This document shows, in pieces, positions 34,860-44,212 of a stretch of 64,000 bases of DNA; the stretch's first letter is position 1; every line of letters starts with the position of its first letter. The position numbers and the translations under genes were made by a program. Under the pieces are notes generated by a model. That model was not told the DNA's origin. It did not search any database and worked only from the letters and a program-made list of their open reading frames with translations. Origin of the DNA: F22 sp963668535 (GTDB lineage Bacteria > Bacteroidota > Bacteroidia > Bacteroidales > Bacteroidaceae); NCBI GenBank assembly GCA_963668535.1, contig OY764867.1, positions 620,001 to 684,000 of the forward strand, read 5' to 3'.

Positions 34860-37328
34860 TTATCTCAATTCAGCATTCAACTGTTTTGTCAAATTTTGAA
34901 TGATTTTATTCATGACTTTATCAATAGCTTTGTCATTGAGTGTCTTCGTTTCATCAAGTAACGTAAAGTTCACTGCATATGATTTCTTGCCTGCTGGTAA
35001 ATTTTTACCTTCATATACATCAAAAAGATTGACAGATTTCAATAATTTCTTTTCGCTTTGGAAAGCAATCTTTTCTACTTCTGAAAAAGGAATAGATGCA
35101 TCAAGCAATAAAGCCAAATCACGTTTCACTGCAGGAAATTTATTCACTTCCTTGGTGCTTACAGTATGATTGCGCACTTGTTTCATCAACTCATCCCAAA
35201 AGATGTCTGCATAAAATACAGGCTGCTCAATATCAAATTGTTCAAGCACTGATGTTTGCACAATACCGATTGTAGCCAAAGGTTTATCACCACGTGTCTT
35301 AATCTCCAATGCAGCAGCAAACAAGTCATTACTAATCTGTTCGCCGATCACAATTTGTCCCATAGAAAGCCCTACACGACGGAAGATATTAAAGACCTCA
35401 GCTTTTACTTCAAAGAAAGAATTTGCTTCATCAGCATGTGCCCAAGACCCAGATACACGATTACCTGTAGACCAAATAGCAAAATGAGCATCTTGAGAAT
35501 AACCACTCAAAATTTCTTCATTTGACTCGTGTTTAGCTTTATTGAAATAATAGCAATTGCCCACTTCAAATAAACGAAGATTTTGCTCACGACGTTTCAC
35601 GTTATATGCAATACTTTGCAAACCACCAAACAACATTGTTTGACGCATCGTGTTTAAGTCTTGACTCAATGGGTTAATCAACATCACACAGTTTTCACGT
35701 GGATATGTTGACAAAGTATCATAGTATGCAGCACGAGTCAATGAATTATTCATAATCTCTTGATATCCTGCACCAACAAGCTGTTCACTAACCAAGTTAC
35801 GCAACTTATGACTGCGATCTACTGACGTTTTAGTAGTAAGCACTGATTGCAATGTTGTAGTGATCTCCACATTATTGTATCCATATATACGCAATATATC
35901 TTCAATAACATCCACATCACGCTGCACATCAACACGGTAAGGAGGAACATCAAGCACAAGCCCTTCGTTCGTTTCTTCTACAATAATCATTTCCAGTGAA
36001 CTACAGATTGATTTCACTGTTGCCACAGGAATATCTTTACCAATCAAACTATTCACTTTACGATACGCCAAATCAACACGGAAATAAGGAAATTCTTGCG
36101 CTTGTTTATCCACGATTTGGCTAGACACTTCACCTCCAGCGATTTCTTGAATCAACATCGCTGCACGTTTCAGACAATAAATAGTATTTAATGGGTCAAC
36201 GCCACGCTCGAAACGGAAAGACGCATCTGTATTTAACCCATGGCGACGTGCACTTTTACGTACCCATGTTGGGTGAAAATAAGCACTTTCTAAAACAATA
36301 TCCACTGTATCATTCGTAGCACCACTAGCTAATCCACCAAAGACCCCAGCAATACACATAGGTTCCTGATCATTACAAATCATCAAGTCACGCTCATCAA
36401 GCTTGCGCTCTACTTCATCCAAAGTAACAAATGGTGTATCTTGCGATAAGGTCTTCACACGAATGATTCCACTTGAAATTTCTTTAGCATCAAAACAATG
36501 CATTGGTTGTCCATAGGCATGACAAATATAATTTGTAACATCCACAACATTATTAATAGGACGAATACCAATAATATTCAATTTATCTTGCAACCACTTT
36601 GGAGATGCACTGACATGTACACCTTTCAAGCTTACAGCTGCATACCGTGGACACGCCTCAGTATTTTCAACCTCTACTTGTACAGGCAACTCTTCCGAAT
36701 CGACCTTGAAGGCATCAACACTTGGACGAGAGATGCTCGCTTCATACCCATGCTGAACCAAATAAGCATAAAAATCACGTGCAACACCATAATGAGAACA
36801 TGCATCAGCATGATTAGGTGTGATATCTACCTCTATAATATAATCGGACGTAACTCCATAATAATCAGCAGCTTTCAGACCCACAGGGGTATCAGCTGGT
36901 AGATTGATAATACCATCATGAGATGTACCAACACCAATTTCATCCTCGGCACAAATCATGCCTAAAGACTCTTCACCACGAATCTTACCTTTCTTGATCT
37001 TAAATTCTTCATCACCATCATATAGCACAGTACCTACAGTAGCAACGACAACCTTTTGACCTGCATCTACATTTGGGGCACCACACACGATTTGTACAGG
37101 TGCGTCGTCTCCCAAGTCAACTGTTGTAATATGTAAGTGATCTGAATTAGGATGATCTACACAAGTTAGTACATGTCCTACTACTAGGCCTTCAAGACCT
37201 CCTTTTATTGACTGTACTTCTTCCACACTACCTGTCTCGAGTCCGATAGAGGTCAAAGCATCAGCCACCTCTTGAGCTGAAAGAGTCGTAGGTACGTACT
37301 CTTTCAACCAATTGTATGAGATATTCAT
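34860..37328 (-). CDS. pheT: Phenylalanine--tRNA ligase beta subunit
   Basis: An 822-residue subunit, full length. It starts MNISYNWLKEYVPTTLSAQEVADAL. It contains the tRNA-binding EMAP-like domain (VVGHVLTCVDHPNSDHLHITTVDLG), the B3/B4 editing domain (HCFDAKEISSG region), the B5 domain, and the C-terminal anticodon-binding FDX-ACB domain (VNKFPAVKRDLALLLDASIPFSEVE). With PheS, not in this window, it charges tRNA-Phe. A short inverted repeat (CCAATGC/GCATTGG, 37373-37395) lies in the presumed leader. Confidence 0.97.
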   Translation of the reverse strand: MNISYNWLKEYVPTTLSAQEVADALTSIGLETGSVEEVQSIKGGLEGLVVGHVLTCVDHPNSDHLHITTVDLGDDAPVQIVCGAPNVDAGQKVVVATVGTVLYDGDEEFKIKKGKIRGEESLGMICAEDEIGVGTSHDGIINLPADTPVGLKAADYYGVTSDYIIEVDITPNHADACSHYGVARDFYAYLVQHGYEASISRPSVDAFKVDSEELPVQVEVENTEACPRYAAVSLKGVHVSASPKWLQDKLNIIGIRPINNVVDVTNYICHAYGQPMHCFDAKEISSGIIRVKTLSQDTPFVTLDEVERKLDERDLMICNDQEPMCIAGVFGGLASGATNDTVDIVLESAYFHPTWVRKSARRHGLNTDASFRFERGVDPLNTIYCLKRAAMLIQEIAGGEVSSQIVDKQAQEFPYFRVDLAYRKVNSLIGKDIPVATVKSICSSLEMIIVEETNEGLVLDVPPYRVDVQRDVDVIEDILRIYGYNNVEITTTLQSVLTTKTSVDRSHKLRNLVSEQLVGAGYQEIMNNSLTRAAYYDTLSTYPRENCVMLINPLSQDLNTMRQTMLFGGLQSIAYNVKRREQNLRLFEVGNCYYFNKAKHESNEEILSGYSQDAHFAIWSTGNRVSGSWAHADEANSFFEVKAEVFNIFRRVGLSMGQIVIGEQISNDLFAAALEIKTRGDKPLATIGIVQTSVLEQFDIEQPVFYADIFWDELMKQVRNHTVSTKEVNKFPAVKRDLALLLDASIPFSEVEKIAFQSEKKLLKSVNLFDVYEGKNLPAGKKSYAVNFTLLDETKTLNDKAIDKVMNKIIQNLTKQLNAELR

Positions 37329-37432
37329 CTAATATATAGCTTTTAATGATTATGCTTGAAAAATGTGCACCTCCAATGCTCAACAAATGCATTGGTCATC
37401 TTTTTTTAGATAAGGTACGGCCACACAGACGG

Positions 37433-37440
37433 CAAATTTA
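37433..37440 (-). promoter_or_regulatory. Candidate -7 promoter element for pheT
   Basis: The minus strand reads TAAATTTG. The leader would be about 100 bases and would include the CCAATGC/GCATTGG dyad at 37373-37395. No well-spaced TTTG. Confidence 0.35.
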
Positions 37441-37485
37441 CAAAGATTTTTGGACACACAGGGCAGCAAAGCATAAAAAAAACGC

Positions 37486-37493
37486 TATATTTG
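37486..37493 (+). promoter_or_regulatory. -7 promoter element for pyrB-pyrI
   Basis: TATATTTG followed by C, 63 bases before the pyrB ATG. No TTTG at the -33 distance. Confidence 0.5.
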
Positions 37494-37556
37494 CATGGTT
37501 TTAAGACTGAACCACTTTTTATAGCCACAATATACCTTATATAAATATTCAAATCT

Positions 37557-38498
37557 ATGAGTTTAGTCAATATTGCAGAGCTCAGTGAATCTAAGATTCG
37601 CTATTTATTGGAGCTAACCCAATTTTTTGAGAAGCATCCCAACCTACACATTCTTGAAGACCGTGTGGTTGCGACGCTTTTTTTTGAACCCTCTACTCGC
37701 ACACGTCTTAGTTTTGAGACAGCTGCCAACCGACTTGGCGCACGTGTCATTGGATTTAGTGACCCCAACGCAACAAGTAGTAGTAAAGGTGAAAGTTTGA
37801 AAGATACCATCATGATGGTTTCTAACTACGCCGACATTATTGTCATGCGTCACCATTTAGAAGGAGCAGCACGATATGCTAGCGAAGTTGCTCCCGTACC
37901 GATTGTCAATGCTGGAGATGGGGCCAATCAGCATCCAACGCAAACAATGCTTGACCTCTACACAATCTATCAGACACAAGGCCGATTGACCGATCTCAAC
38001 ATTTACTTGGTAGGTGATCTTAAATACGGACGCACCGTTCACTCTCTTCTTATGGCTATGCGCCATTTCAATCCTACATTTCATTTCATCGCACCTGATG
38101 AGCTTAAGATGCCACAAGAGTACAAAGACTACTGTAACGAACATCATATAAAGTATGTAGAGCACAGTGATTTTACAGCAGACACGATAGCCAATGCAGA
38201 TATTTTGTATATGACACGCGTCCAAAGAGAACGTTTCACAGACTTAATGGAATATGAGCGCGTTAAAAACATGTATATTCTTCGTGCAGATTTACTCAGT
38301 AAATGCCGGGACAATATGAAAGTGCTTCACCCACTTCCACGTCTCAATGAAATTACCCCTGACGTAGATAACACCAAGCATGCCTATTATTTCCAGCAAG
38401 CCAAAAATGGATTATTTGCCCGTCAAGCTATCTTATGTGACACTCTAGGCATAGGCCTTGACAGTGAAGAACTCAAACCATACATTGAAAAAGACTAA
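37557..38498 (+). CDS. pyrB: Aspartate carbamoyltransferase catalytic subunit
   Basis: A 313-residue enzyme that joins carbamoyl phosphate and aspartate in the first committed step of pyrimidine synthesis. FFEPSTRTRLSFETA is the carbamoyl-phosphate motif, HPTQTMLDLYTI follows in mid-protein, and VLHPLPRLNEITPDVD holds the aspartate-binding loop. Length is normal. The pyrI start is 4 bases past the stop, so catalytic and regulatory subunits are made together. Confidence 0.97.
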   Translation: MSLVNIAELSESKIRYLLELTQFFEKHPNLHILEDRVVATLFFEPSTRTRLSFETAANRLGARVIGFSDPNATSSSKGESLKDTIMMVSNYADIIVMRHHLEGAARYASEVAPVPIVNAGDGANQHPTQTMLDLYTIYQTQGRLTDLNIYLVGDLKYGRTVHSLLMAMRHFNPTFHFIAPDELKMPQEYKDYCNEHHIKYVEHSDFTADTIANADILYMTRVQRERFTDLMEYERVKNMYILRADLLSKCRDNMKVLHPLPRLNEITPDVDNTKHAYYFQQAKNGLFARQAILCDTLGIGLDSEELKPYIEKD

Positions 38499-38502
38499 CA
38501 TC

Positions 38503-38973
38503 ATGAATCATCGTATAAATCAAGACAATGCCCTTCAGGTAGCAGCACTTCGTGATGGGACAGTTATCGACCATATTCCTAGCGACAACCTCTTTAGCGT
38601 AGTCTCAATCTTGGGACTAGAACACGTCTCTAGTAAAATCACTATTGGGAATAACCTGCTCAGCCAAAAATTAGGACTTAAAGGTATCATCAAAATAGCC
38701 GACCGCTTTTTTGATGATGACGAAATTAACCAAATTGCTCTGGTAGCACCCAATTGTCGCTTAAACATCATTCGTGACTATCAAGTAACAGAAAAAAGAC
38801 AAGTACGTCTACCAGATGATTTCCAAGGTATCTGTAAATGTGCTAATCCTAAATGTATTACGAACAATGAGCCTATGCTTACTCGTTTTCATGTATTGGG
38901 AGAAGACAGAAAAACTTTAAAATGCCATTACTGTGAAAAACAAATGAACCGTGATGAGGTTTCTTTGTTATAA
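38503..38973 (+). CDS. pyrI: Aspartate carbamoyltransferase regulatory subunit
   Basis: A 156-residue regulatory chain that binds CTP/ATP and joins PyrB trimers. QVAALRDGTVIDHIPSDNLFSVVSILGL is the nucleotide-binding start. Four zinc Cys are at 113, 118, 141 and 144 (CANPKC and CHYC), with spacing like the E. coli protein. The ATG at 38503 is chosen; the longer frame begins at a TTG inside pyrB. Confidence 0.97.
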   Translation: MNHRINQDNALQVAALRDGTVIDHIPSDNLFSVVSILGLEHVSSKITIGNNLLSQKLGLKGIIKIADRFFDDDEINQIALVAPNCRLNIIRDYQVTEKRQVRLPDDFQGICKCANPKCITNNEPMLTRFHVLGEDRKTLKCHYCEKQMNRDEVSLL

Positions 38974-39179
38974 GAAACTAATGGACCATTTATATGTTGA
39001 AGTACTTTATTTGCTTTAATAAAATATCATCCATAAAACAGAAAAAACGTACACAAATAGTAGTCAAGATGGCAATGTAAGTTTTTTTACCAAGACAATA
39101 GTGTTTTTTACACCGCCTACACATTACTTGGCATACAAGTTGTTTGTACACATATGCGCACAAAAAGGCAAGTTACGAG

Positions 39180-39211
39180 CTTGTACAGGTCAAAAAAATT
39201 GACTACTTTTG
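39180..39211 (+). promoter_or_regulatory. Candidate promoter for enolase
   Basis: CTTG at 39180-39183, a 20-bp spacer, then TACTTTTG at 39204-39211. The leader is about 52 bases. The rest of the 294-base gap between pyrI and eno holds a short ACTTG-N5-CAAGT dyad at 39126-39140 and nothing else recognised. Confidence 0.45.
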
Positions 39212-39267
39212 GCGTGAAATTTTGAAAGAAATCATTCTTATTTACTCAAAAAATAAAATTAGAAATT

Positions 39268-40560
39268 ATGAGAATTGAATCAATCGTAGCTCGCGAGATA
39301 CTTGACTCTCGTGGCAATCCTACTATCGAAGTAGATGTAACTTTAGAGTGTGGCGTAGTAGGACGTGCAGCTGTACCATCAGGTGCATCAACAGGTGAAA
39401 ACGAAGCACTTGAGCTTCGCGATGGTGATAAAGGTCGTTACCTTGGTAAAGGTGTCTTGAAAGCTGTAGAAAACGTAAACACTAAGATCGCTCAAGAACT
39501 AGAAGGTATGAGCGTACTTGAACAGCGTGCTATCGATCACAAGATGCTTGAACTAGATGGAACTAAAACTAAGAGCGTACTAGGTGCTAACGCTATCCTA
39601 GGTGTATCTCTAGCATGTGCTAAGGCAGCTGCTGAATACCTTGAAATACCTCTTTATCGTTATATCGGTGGTGTAAACACATTTGTACTTCCTGTACCAA
39701 TGATGAACATTATCAACGGTGGTTCTCACTCAGATGCTCCTATCGCATTCCAAGAATTTATGATCCGTCCAGTAGGTGCTTGCTGCTTCCGTGAAGGTCT
39801 TCGTATGGGTGCTGAAGTATTCCACGCATTGAAGAAAGTACTTAAGGCTCGTGGTCTTGAAACTTCTGTAGGCGACGAAGGTGGTTTTGCTCCTAAAGTA
39901 AACGGTACAGAAGATGCTATCGAATGTATCTTGAAGGCTATCGCTGACGCTGGTTACGAAGCTGGTAAAGATGTAACTCTAGCTATGGACTGCGCTTCTT
40001 CTGAATTCTACGAAGATGGTGTATATGACTATACTAAATTCGAAGGTGAAGGTGCTGCAAAACGTTCACGTGAAGAACAAGTGGCTTACCTTTCTGAACT
40101 AGTAGCTAAATACCCAATCGATTCTATCGAAGATGGTATGGATGAAAACGACTGGGAAGGTTGGAAAATGCTTACAGATGCTCTTGGTGACAAGTGCCAA
40201 TTGGTAGGTGATGACTTATTCGTAACTAACGTAGACTTCTTGAAACGTGGTATCGAAGAAGGATGTTCTAACTCTATCCTTATCAAGGTTAACCAAATCG
40301 GTTCACTTTCTGAAACTCTAGATGCTATCGAAATGGCTCACCGTGCTGGTTTCACTACAGTAACATCTCACCGTTCTGGTGAAACTGAAGATGCTACTAT
40401 CGCTGACATCGCTGTTGCAACTAACTCAGGTCAAATCAAGACTGGTTCATTGAGCCGTTCTGACCGTATGGCTAAGTACAACCAACTTCTTCGTATCGAA
40501 GAAGAACTTGGTGATCTAGCAGTTTACGGTGACAAGTCAATCAAAACTTGCCGCAAGTAA
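39268..40560 (+). CDS. eno: Enolase
   Basis: A 430-residue enolase, full length, converting 2-phosphoglycerate to phosphoenolpyruvate. The start IVAREILDSRGNPTIEVDV, then VPSGASTGENEALELRD, MMNIINGGSHSDAPIAFQEFM, and the signature ILIKVNQIGSLSETL followed by SHRSGETEDATIADIAVA are all present. Codon use is strongly biased to a few codons (GGT, GCT, CGT, AAC), unlike its neighbours and like nifJ, as expected for a glycolytic enzyme made in large amounts. Confidence 0.98.
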   Translation: MRIESIVAREILDSRGNPTIEVDVTLECGVVGRAAVPSGASTGENEALELRDGDKGRYLGKGVLKAVENVNTKIAQELEGMSVLEQRAIDHKMLELDGTKTKSVLGANAILGVSLACAKAAAEYLEIPLYRYIGGVNTFVLPVPMMNIINGGSHSDAPIAFQEFMIRPVGACCFREGLRMGAEVFHALKKVLKARGLETSVGDEGGFAPKVNGTEDAIECILKAIADAGYEAGKDVTLAMDCASSEFYEDGVYDYTKFEGEGAAKRSREEQVAYLSELVAKYPIDSIEDGMDENDWEGWKMLTDALGDKCQLVGDDLFVTNVDFLKRGIEEGCSNSILIKVNQIGSLSETLDAIEMAHRAGFTTVTSHRSGETEDATIADIAVATNSGQIKTGSLSRSDRMAKYNQLLRIEEELGDLAVYGDKSIKTCRK

Positions 40561-40587
40561 TCTATAATAGATTAGCAAACTAATTAT

Positions 40588-40623
40588 AACGCGCCTTTTG
40601 GATTTCCAAAAGGCGCGTTTTTT
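40588..40623 (+). terminator. Rho-independent terminator of eno
   Basis: AACGCGCCTTTTGG (40588-40601) and its exact complement (40606-40619) form a 14-bp stem with a 4-base loop and six T in sequence. Confidence 0.92.
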
Positions 40624-40728
40624 ATACCCAAAATTCTGACCTTAAATACCCATATCTAAGTCTTTATTATTACTACTCTATTTTTGTGGAGATAAGCTTT
40701 AGTCAGTGATTTATATCCTTAGCGCGTG

Positions 40729-40794
40729 TCGATTCAAACGTTTGGTCCCATCGATTCAAACGTTTGAATCGATGGGACCAAACGTTTGAATCGA
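40729..40794. promoter_or_regulatory. Perfect 66-bp palindrome with three AAACGTTT cores
   Basis: Every one of the 66 bases pairs with its mirror position; the centre is between 40761 and 40762. Layout: TCGATTCAAACGTTTG (40729-40744), GTCCCA, a 22-bp central palindrome (40751-40772), TGGGAC, then the mirror of the first unit (40779-40794). AAACGTTT cores lie at 40736-40743, 40758-40765 and 40780-40787, spaced 22 bp, about two helical turns. It is in the 350-base gap between eno and the Ntn-hydrolase gene, 83 bases upstream of the latter's -7 box. LacI-family operator array is the favoured reading; a cruciform or repeat element is the alternative. Confidence 0.75.
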
Positions 40795-40877
40795 GGCTGG
40801 GAAACTGTGGTGTAGGATTATTGAATCTATATATGGGAATTTAGTCAACTTTTAAATGTTCGTTACGCGAACTTTAT

Positions 40878-40885
40878 TATCTTTG
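40878..40885 (+). promoter_or_regulatory. -7 promoter element for the Ntn-hydrolase gene
   Basis: TATCTTTG, 25 bases before the ATG at 40911. No TTTG at the -33 distance, which would suit an activator- or operator-controlled promoter. Confidence 0.45.
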
Positions 40886-40910
40886 TCCGAAACAATACAT
40901 ATGGACAATC

Positions 40911-42158
40911 ATGAAATATTCCCCTTTATCTCTTCTCTTTTTGTGCTTATTGATAGCATATACCAGTGTAAGCACCAACACGCAAGCCTGTACCACAGCT
41001 ATCGTATCTGGACGCTACACAGCTGATGGACGTCCACTCCTTTGGAAAGTACGCGACACAAGCGCATATGACAATAAGATGATTTATCTTCAAGATGGAC
41101 GTTATGCATTCATAGGTCTAACCAACACAAAAGATACCCTTGGACAACAAATCTGGGCTGGAAGCAATGAAGTTGGCTTTGCTATTATGAATAGTGCTAG
41201 TTTCAATGTCAATCTAGAAAAAAAAATCGACAAAAAAGACCAAGAAGGATATTTTATGCATAGAGCACTAGCCAGTTGTAAAACACTCAAAGACTTTGAG
41301 AAAATGCTTCGCAAAGAGCCACGTCCAATGGGATTGGCCGCTCATTTTGGAGTTATTGACGGAGAAGGAGGGGCAGCTTTCTATGAAGTAAATAATGAAA
41401 CGTTCACTAAAGTAGATGCCAATGATCCATTGCTTGCACCCAACGGATATATTCTACGCACAAATTTTTCTTTCACTGGCAAAAAAGATATTGGATATGG
41501 CTTTATTCGTTTTCAAACGGCTCAAGACTTGTTCATGCAAGCCGATGCAATGCATCAGCTAACTCCCCAAACCTTCATGCAAAGATTTGGACGTAGTCTG
41601 AGTCATGCAATCCTTAAAAAGGACTACTACAAGGAATATAATCAAGTTCCAGCTAGCAGTGAATCCTTTATAAACACAGGCGATTTTATCTGTAGGTACG
41701 AGACTGCATCTCAAGTACTGGTACAAGGCGTAACAAAAAAAATGGAAGCCGACATGAGCATAATCTGGACTCAAGTCGGCTTTCCACAAACCTGTGTAAC
41801 CATTCCTCTGTGGGTAAGAGGAGGGAAACAACTACCTAAAATTGTTACAGCTGAGTATCAGAAAGAGACTAAATATCACAGCTTCGTCGCACTCAATAAT
41901 TGGGCTTATCAATGGAAGAAAAAGATATATCCAATTGAAAGAAGTGCTGGTTATAAATATATGTGTATCTCTCGCCTAGTCAATCAAGAAAAGACAGGCT
42001 ATCTTCAGCGTATTGAAAAATTTGAAGATCAACTGTTTAAATCAGCTTATGCACATAAGACTAAATGGGAAAAAGAAAATCCTAGTGCCCAGGAAATCTA
42101 TACTTACAACAGTGAACTGAATAAGCTTGTAACAGATTTCTACATATCACAACAGTAG
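40911..42158 (+). CDS. Exported Ntn-hydrolase, choloylglycine hydrolase / C45-like
   Basis: A 415-residue protein with a signal peptide ending at Ala26. Cleavage there would expose Cys27 (CTTAIVSGRYTADGRPLLWKVRD), the N-terminal nucleophile of linear amide C-N hydrolases. The sequence before Cys is TQA, not a good lipobox, so a nucleophile is the better reading than a lipid anchor. GSNEVGFAIMNSASFNV and GEGGAAFYEVNNETFTKVDAND fit the fold, the latter near the substrate pocket. Members cut acyl amide bonds in bile salts, N-acyl amino acids or penicillins; the substrate here is unknown. The gene stands alone downstream of the 66-bp palindrome. Confidence 0.75.
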   Translation: MKYSPLSLLFLCLLIAYTSVSTNTQACTTAIVSGRYTADGRPLLWKVRDTSAYDNKMIYLQDGRYAFIGLTNTKDTLGQQIWAGSNEVGFAIMNSASFNVNLEKKIDKKDQEGYFMHRALASCKTLKDFEKMLRKEPRPMGLAAHFGVIDGEGGAAFYEVNNETFTKVDANDPLLAPNGYILRTNFSFTGKKDIGYGFIRFQTAQDLFMQADAMHQLTPQTFMQRFGRSLSHAILKKDYYKEYNQVPASSESFINTGDFICRYETASQVLVQGVTKKMEADMSIIWTQVGFPQTCVTIPLWVRGGKQLPKIVTAEYQKETKYHSFVALNNWAYQWKKKIYPIERSAGYKYMCISRLVNQEKTGYLQRIEKFEDQLFKSAYAHKTKWEKENPSAQEIYTYNSELNKLVTDFYISQQ

Positions 42159-42193
42159 TCGCCCTACGTGCCAAGACCTTTTAGCTTAAAAAA

Positions 42194-44212
42194 CTATTCG
42201 TATTCAGCATGTGTATGTTGACTTGAAACCTCCCAAGCATCTGTTCTATAAGGAAGAAGGGGTAATCCATTCTTAGAGAAAACGCTCAGACTAGGATTAT
42301 CACTCCACGCATAACGTACTGACGCAATGTTCATGCCCTTAGGGGCAACTAATACTAGACTATTCTTAGTGCGTTGAACTTTAGCCCACACAAATTTTTG
42401 ATCTGTACCAGCTACTGCAAATCCTTTGCTGCCTGCCAACTGCTTTATTTCAACCTTATTGATAGGCAAATTAAGAGTTACATACGCCTTATTTCTGACC
42501 ATCTTCACTTCTTGTATCATTGGGTATTGTGGTAAGTCAGCTATTTTATACACTCCTCCAAAAGCTAAATGAGCCAATCTGTCACCGACTTCTTGTTTGT
42601 GACTAGGATGTATATTATTGGCGTCGCCCAAATCTATAGCAGTTGCCATATATACAGATGGCAAGTCTAATACGCTGGCTTGTGATTCTCTTAATTCAGC
42701 CCAAAGTGAAGGAGACGGAGTGTTGTCTTGTGCATGAAAATTAGCCAACTGTACAAATAAGAATGGAAGTTCTGGCTTTTTCCAATGTGCTCTCCAATCA
42801 TTGATTAATCGACGAAAATCCTTACGATAATGGTATGCGTATAGATCATTGCTCTCCCCTTGGTACCAGATAGCTCCCTTAATTGTAAAATTCAGCAATG
42901 GGGAAATCATACCATTATACAAAAATGTCGGGAAATTAGGCTGGTCCTCTCTTAAATAGATTGTATTGAGTTCTTGATTGTTGTAGCCTAAGTGAATACG
43001 CCAGTCTGACTGTATATCAACACGACTACCATCGTCAAACGCTATATATTGGTTGGTAGCTTTTCCACCAATACCTCCACCACACCATATATCTTGTATA
43101 CGTACGGAAATCACATTATCTCCTGCATGCAACAACTTAGATGGAATAGCATACACGCGATGTACATCCCAACCATTGTTTTCTCCAACTTTTACACCAT
43201 TAATCCATGTTTCATCAATATCATCTACTGGACCGATGTGCAATGTTGAAGGTAAGGAGGTCTTTTCTTTATCAATTTGGAAGTGTTTACGTGCCCACAC
43301 ACAACCATTCATATTGCCCAAGGGCGTATTTTCAATATAGAAAGGAACATTGACTGGAAGCCAATCTTTCGCATCGTATTGAACCGACGCAAACAAAGTG
43401 TCATTGCCTGCTATACCTTGATCTAGAATAGCTTTTTCTTTGTTATGAGCAATTAATTGTTCACGACAAACAGCTTTGTATGCTGTGCTATCACTTGGTT
43501 CAGCTGTGGGCATTGCTTCTATTATACGAGCAGCTCCATAGGCTTTTGAACCTTTTGGGAACCCTTGCACGCTAGTCCATGCTTCAGCAATTGTACCACC
43601 CCAAACAGACTGAATAAGCCCGATGGGTACATTAAGCTCTTTATATACCTTGCGGCCGAAGAAGTAGCCCACTGCAGAAAAATCGGCAACGACCTCGGGC
43701 GTACAACGCATCCAGGCATGTTTCACACGTACATTTTCAAGAGGATGGGCTGCAACTGTAGGCTCAACAGAGAACAAACGAATATCAGGATAATTAGCCG
43801 CTTGAACTTCGGCCTCACTATTATTGACTTTTGCCCAAGTACATCCCAAATTCATCTGCATGTTTGACTGACCACTGCACAACCACACATCACCAACCAC
43901 AACATCAGCTAGACGAATCGTTTGACTCTTTGTTGTTATTGTTAGGTCATTAGATTTGTTTGTTGCTTGAAATGTACCTAATGCAGCAATCCAACGTCCT
44001 GATTCATCGGTTATACAAGACACAGCCGAATCAAGATACTTGACTGTAACTTCTGTTCCAGACGGAGCAGTTCCATATACTTTGCAAGGTTCTCCTCTTT
44101 GGAGTACCATATGATCTGTAAATAAAGGATTGACTGCGAAAGTAATTTCTTTCTTACTTTGGCAACTAAAAAAAGTAAGTGCTAGAAGCAATCCACATAT
44201 TAAATGTTTCAT
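42194..44212 (-). CDS. SGNH/sialate O-acetylesterase-like carbohydrate esterase (lipoprotein)
   Basis: A 672-residue esterase. The signal ends FFSC with Cys17 as probable lipid site. The catalytic SASA/SGNH domain shows nucleophile Ser116 in LCSGQSNMQM and the conserved WYQGESN at 449-455; a His in NIHPSHKQEVGDRLA completes the site. Between the halves (about 275-410) lies a GH2-like sugar-binding jelly roll (DIDETWINGVKVG, DNVISVRIQDIW). Its start overlaps the GH95 stop as ATGA, so the two are translated together. In this locus it probably removes O-acetyl groups from xyloglucan galactose; sialic acid as substrate is not supported, since no sialidase genes are near. Last gene of the locus. 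Confidence 0.85.
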   Translation of the reverse strand: MKHLICGLLLALTFFSCQSKKEITFAVNPLFTDHMVLQRGEPCKVYGTAPSGTEVTVKYLDSAVSCITDESGRWIAALGTFQATNKSNDLTITTKSQTIRLADVVVGDVWLCSGQSNMQMNLGCTWAKVNNSEAEVQAANYPDIRLFSVEPTVAAHPLENVRVKHAWMRCTPEVVADFSAVGYFFGRKVYKELNVPIGLIQSVWGGTIAEAWTSVQGFPKGSKAYGAARIIEAMPTAEPSDSTAYKAVCREQLIAHNKEKAILDQGIAGNDTLFASVQYDAKDWLPVNVPFYIENTPLGNMNGCVWARKHFQIDKEKTSLPSTLHIGPVDDIDETWINGVKVGENNGWDVHRVYAIPSKLLHAGDNVISVRIQDIWCGGGIGGKATNQYIAFDDGSRVDIQSDWRIHLGYNNQELNTIYLREDQPNFPTFLYNGMISPLLNFTIKGAIWYQGESNDLYAYHYRKDFRRLINDWRAHWKKPELPFLFVQLANFHAQDNTPSPSLWAELRESQASVLDLPSVYMATAIDLGDANNIHPSHKQEVGDRLAHLAFGGVYKIADLPQYPMIQEVKMVRNKAYVTLNLPINKVEIKQLAGSKGFAVAGTDQKFVWAKVQRTKNSLVLVAPKGMNIASVRYAWSDNPSLSVFSKNGLPLLPYRTDAWEVSSQHTHAEYE

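Noticed and set aside
38974..39267. Possible small RNA or gene between pyrI and eno
   Set aside because: No open frame with support and no strong hairpin with T run; only the enolase promoter and a short dyad were seen.
40729..40794. Palindrome as a plain terminator of enolase
   Set aside because: Enolase already has a full hairpin with T run at 40588-40623, and the palindrome lacks a loop and a following T run.
40911..42158. Cys27 as a lipoprotein anchor
   Set aside because: The residues before it (TQA) do not make a lipobox, and CTTAIVSG matches the N-terminal nucleophile start of choloylglycine hydrolase-like enzymes.
42194..44212. Sialic acid metabolism because of the sialate O-acetylesterase-type domain
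   Set aside because: No sialidase, Neu5Ac lyase or epimerase gene is nearby; the gene is coupled to GH95 within a plant-glycan locus.
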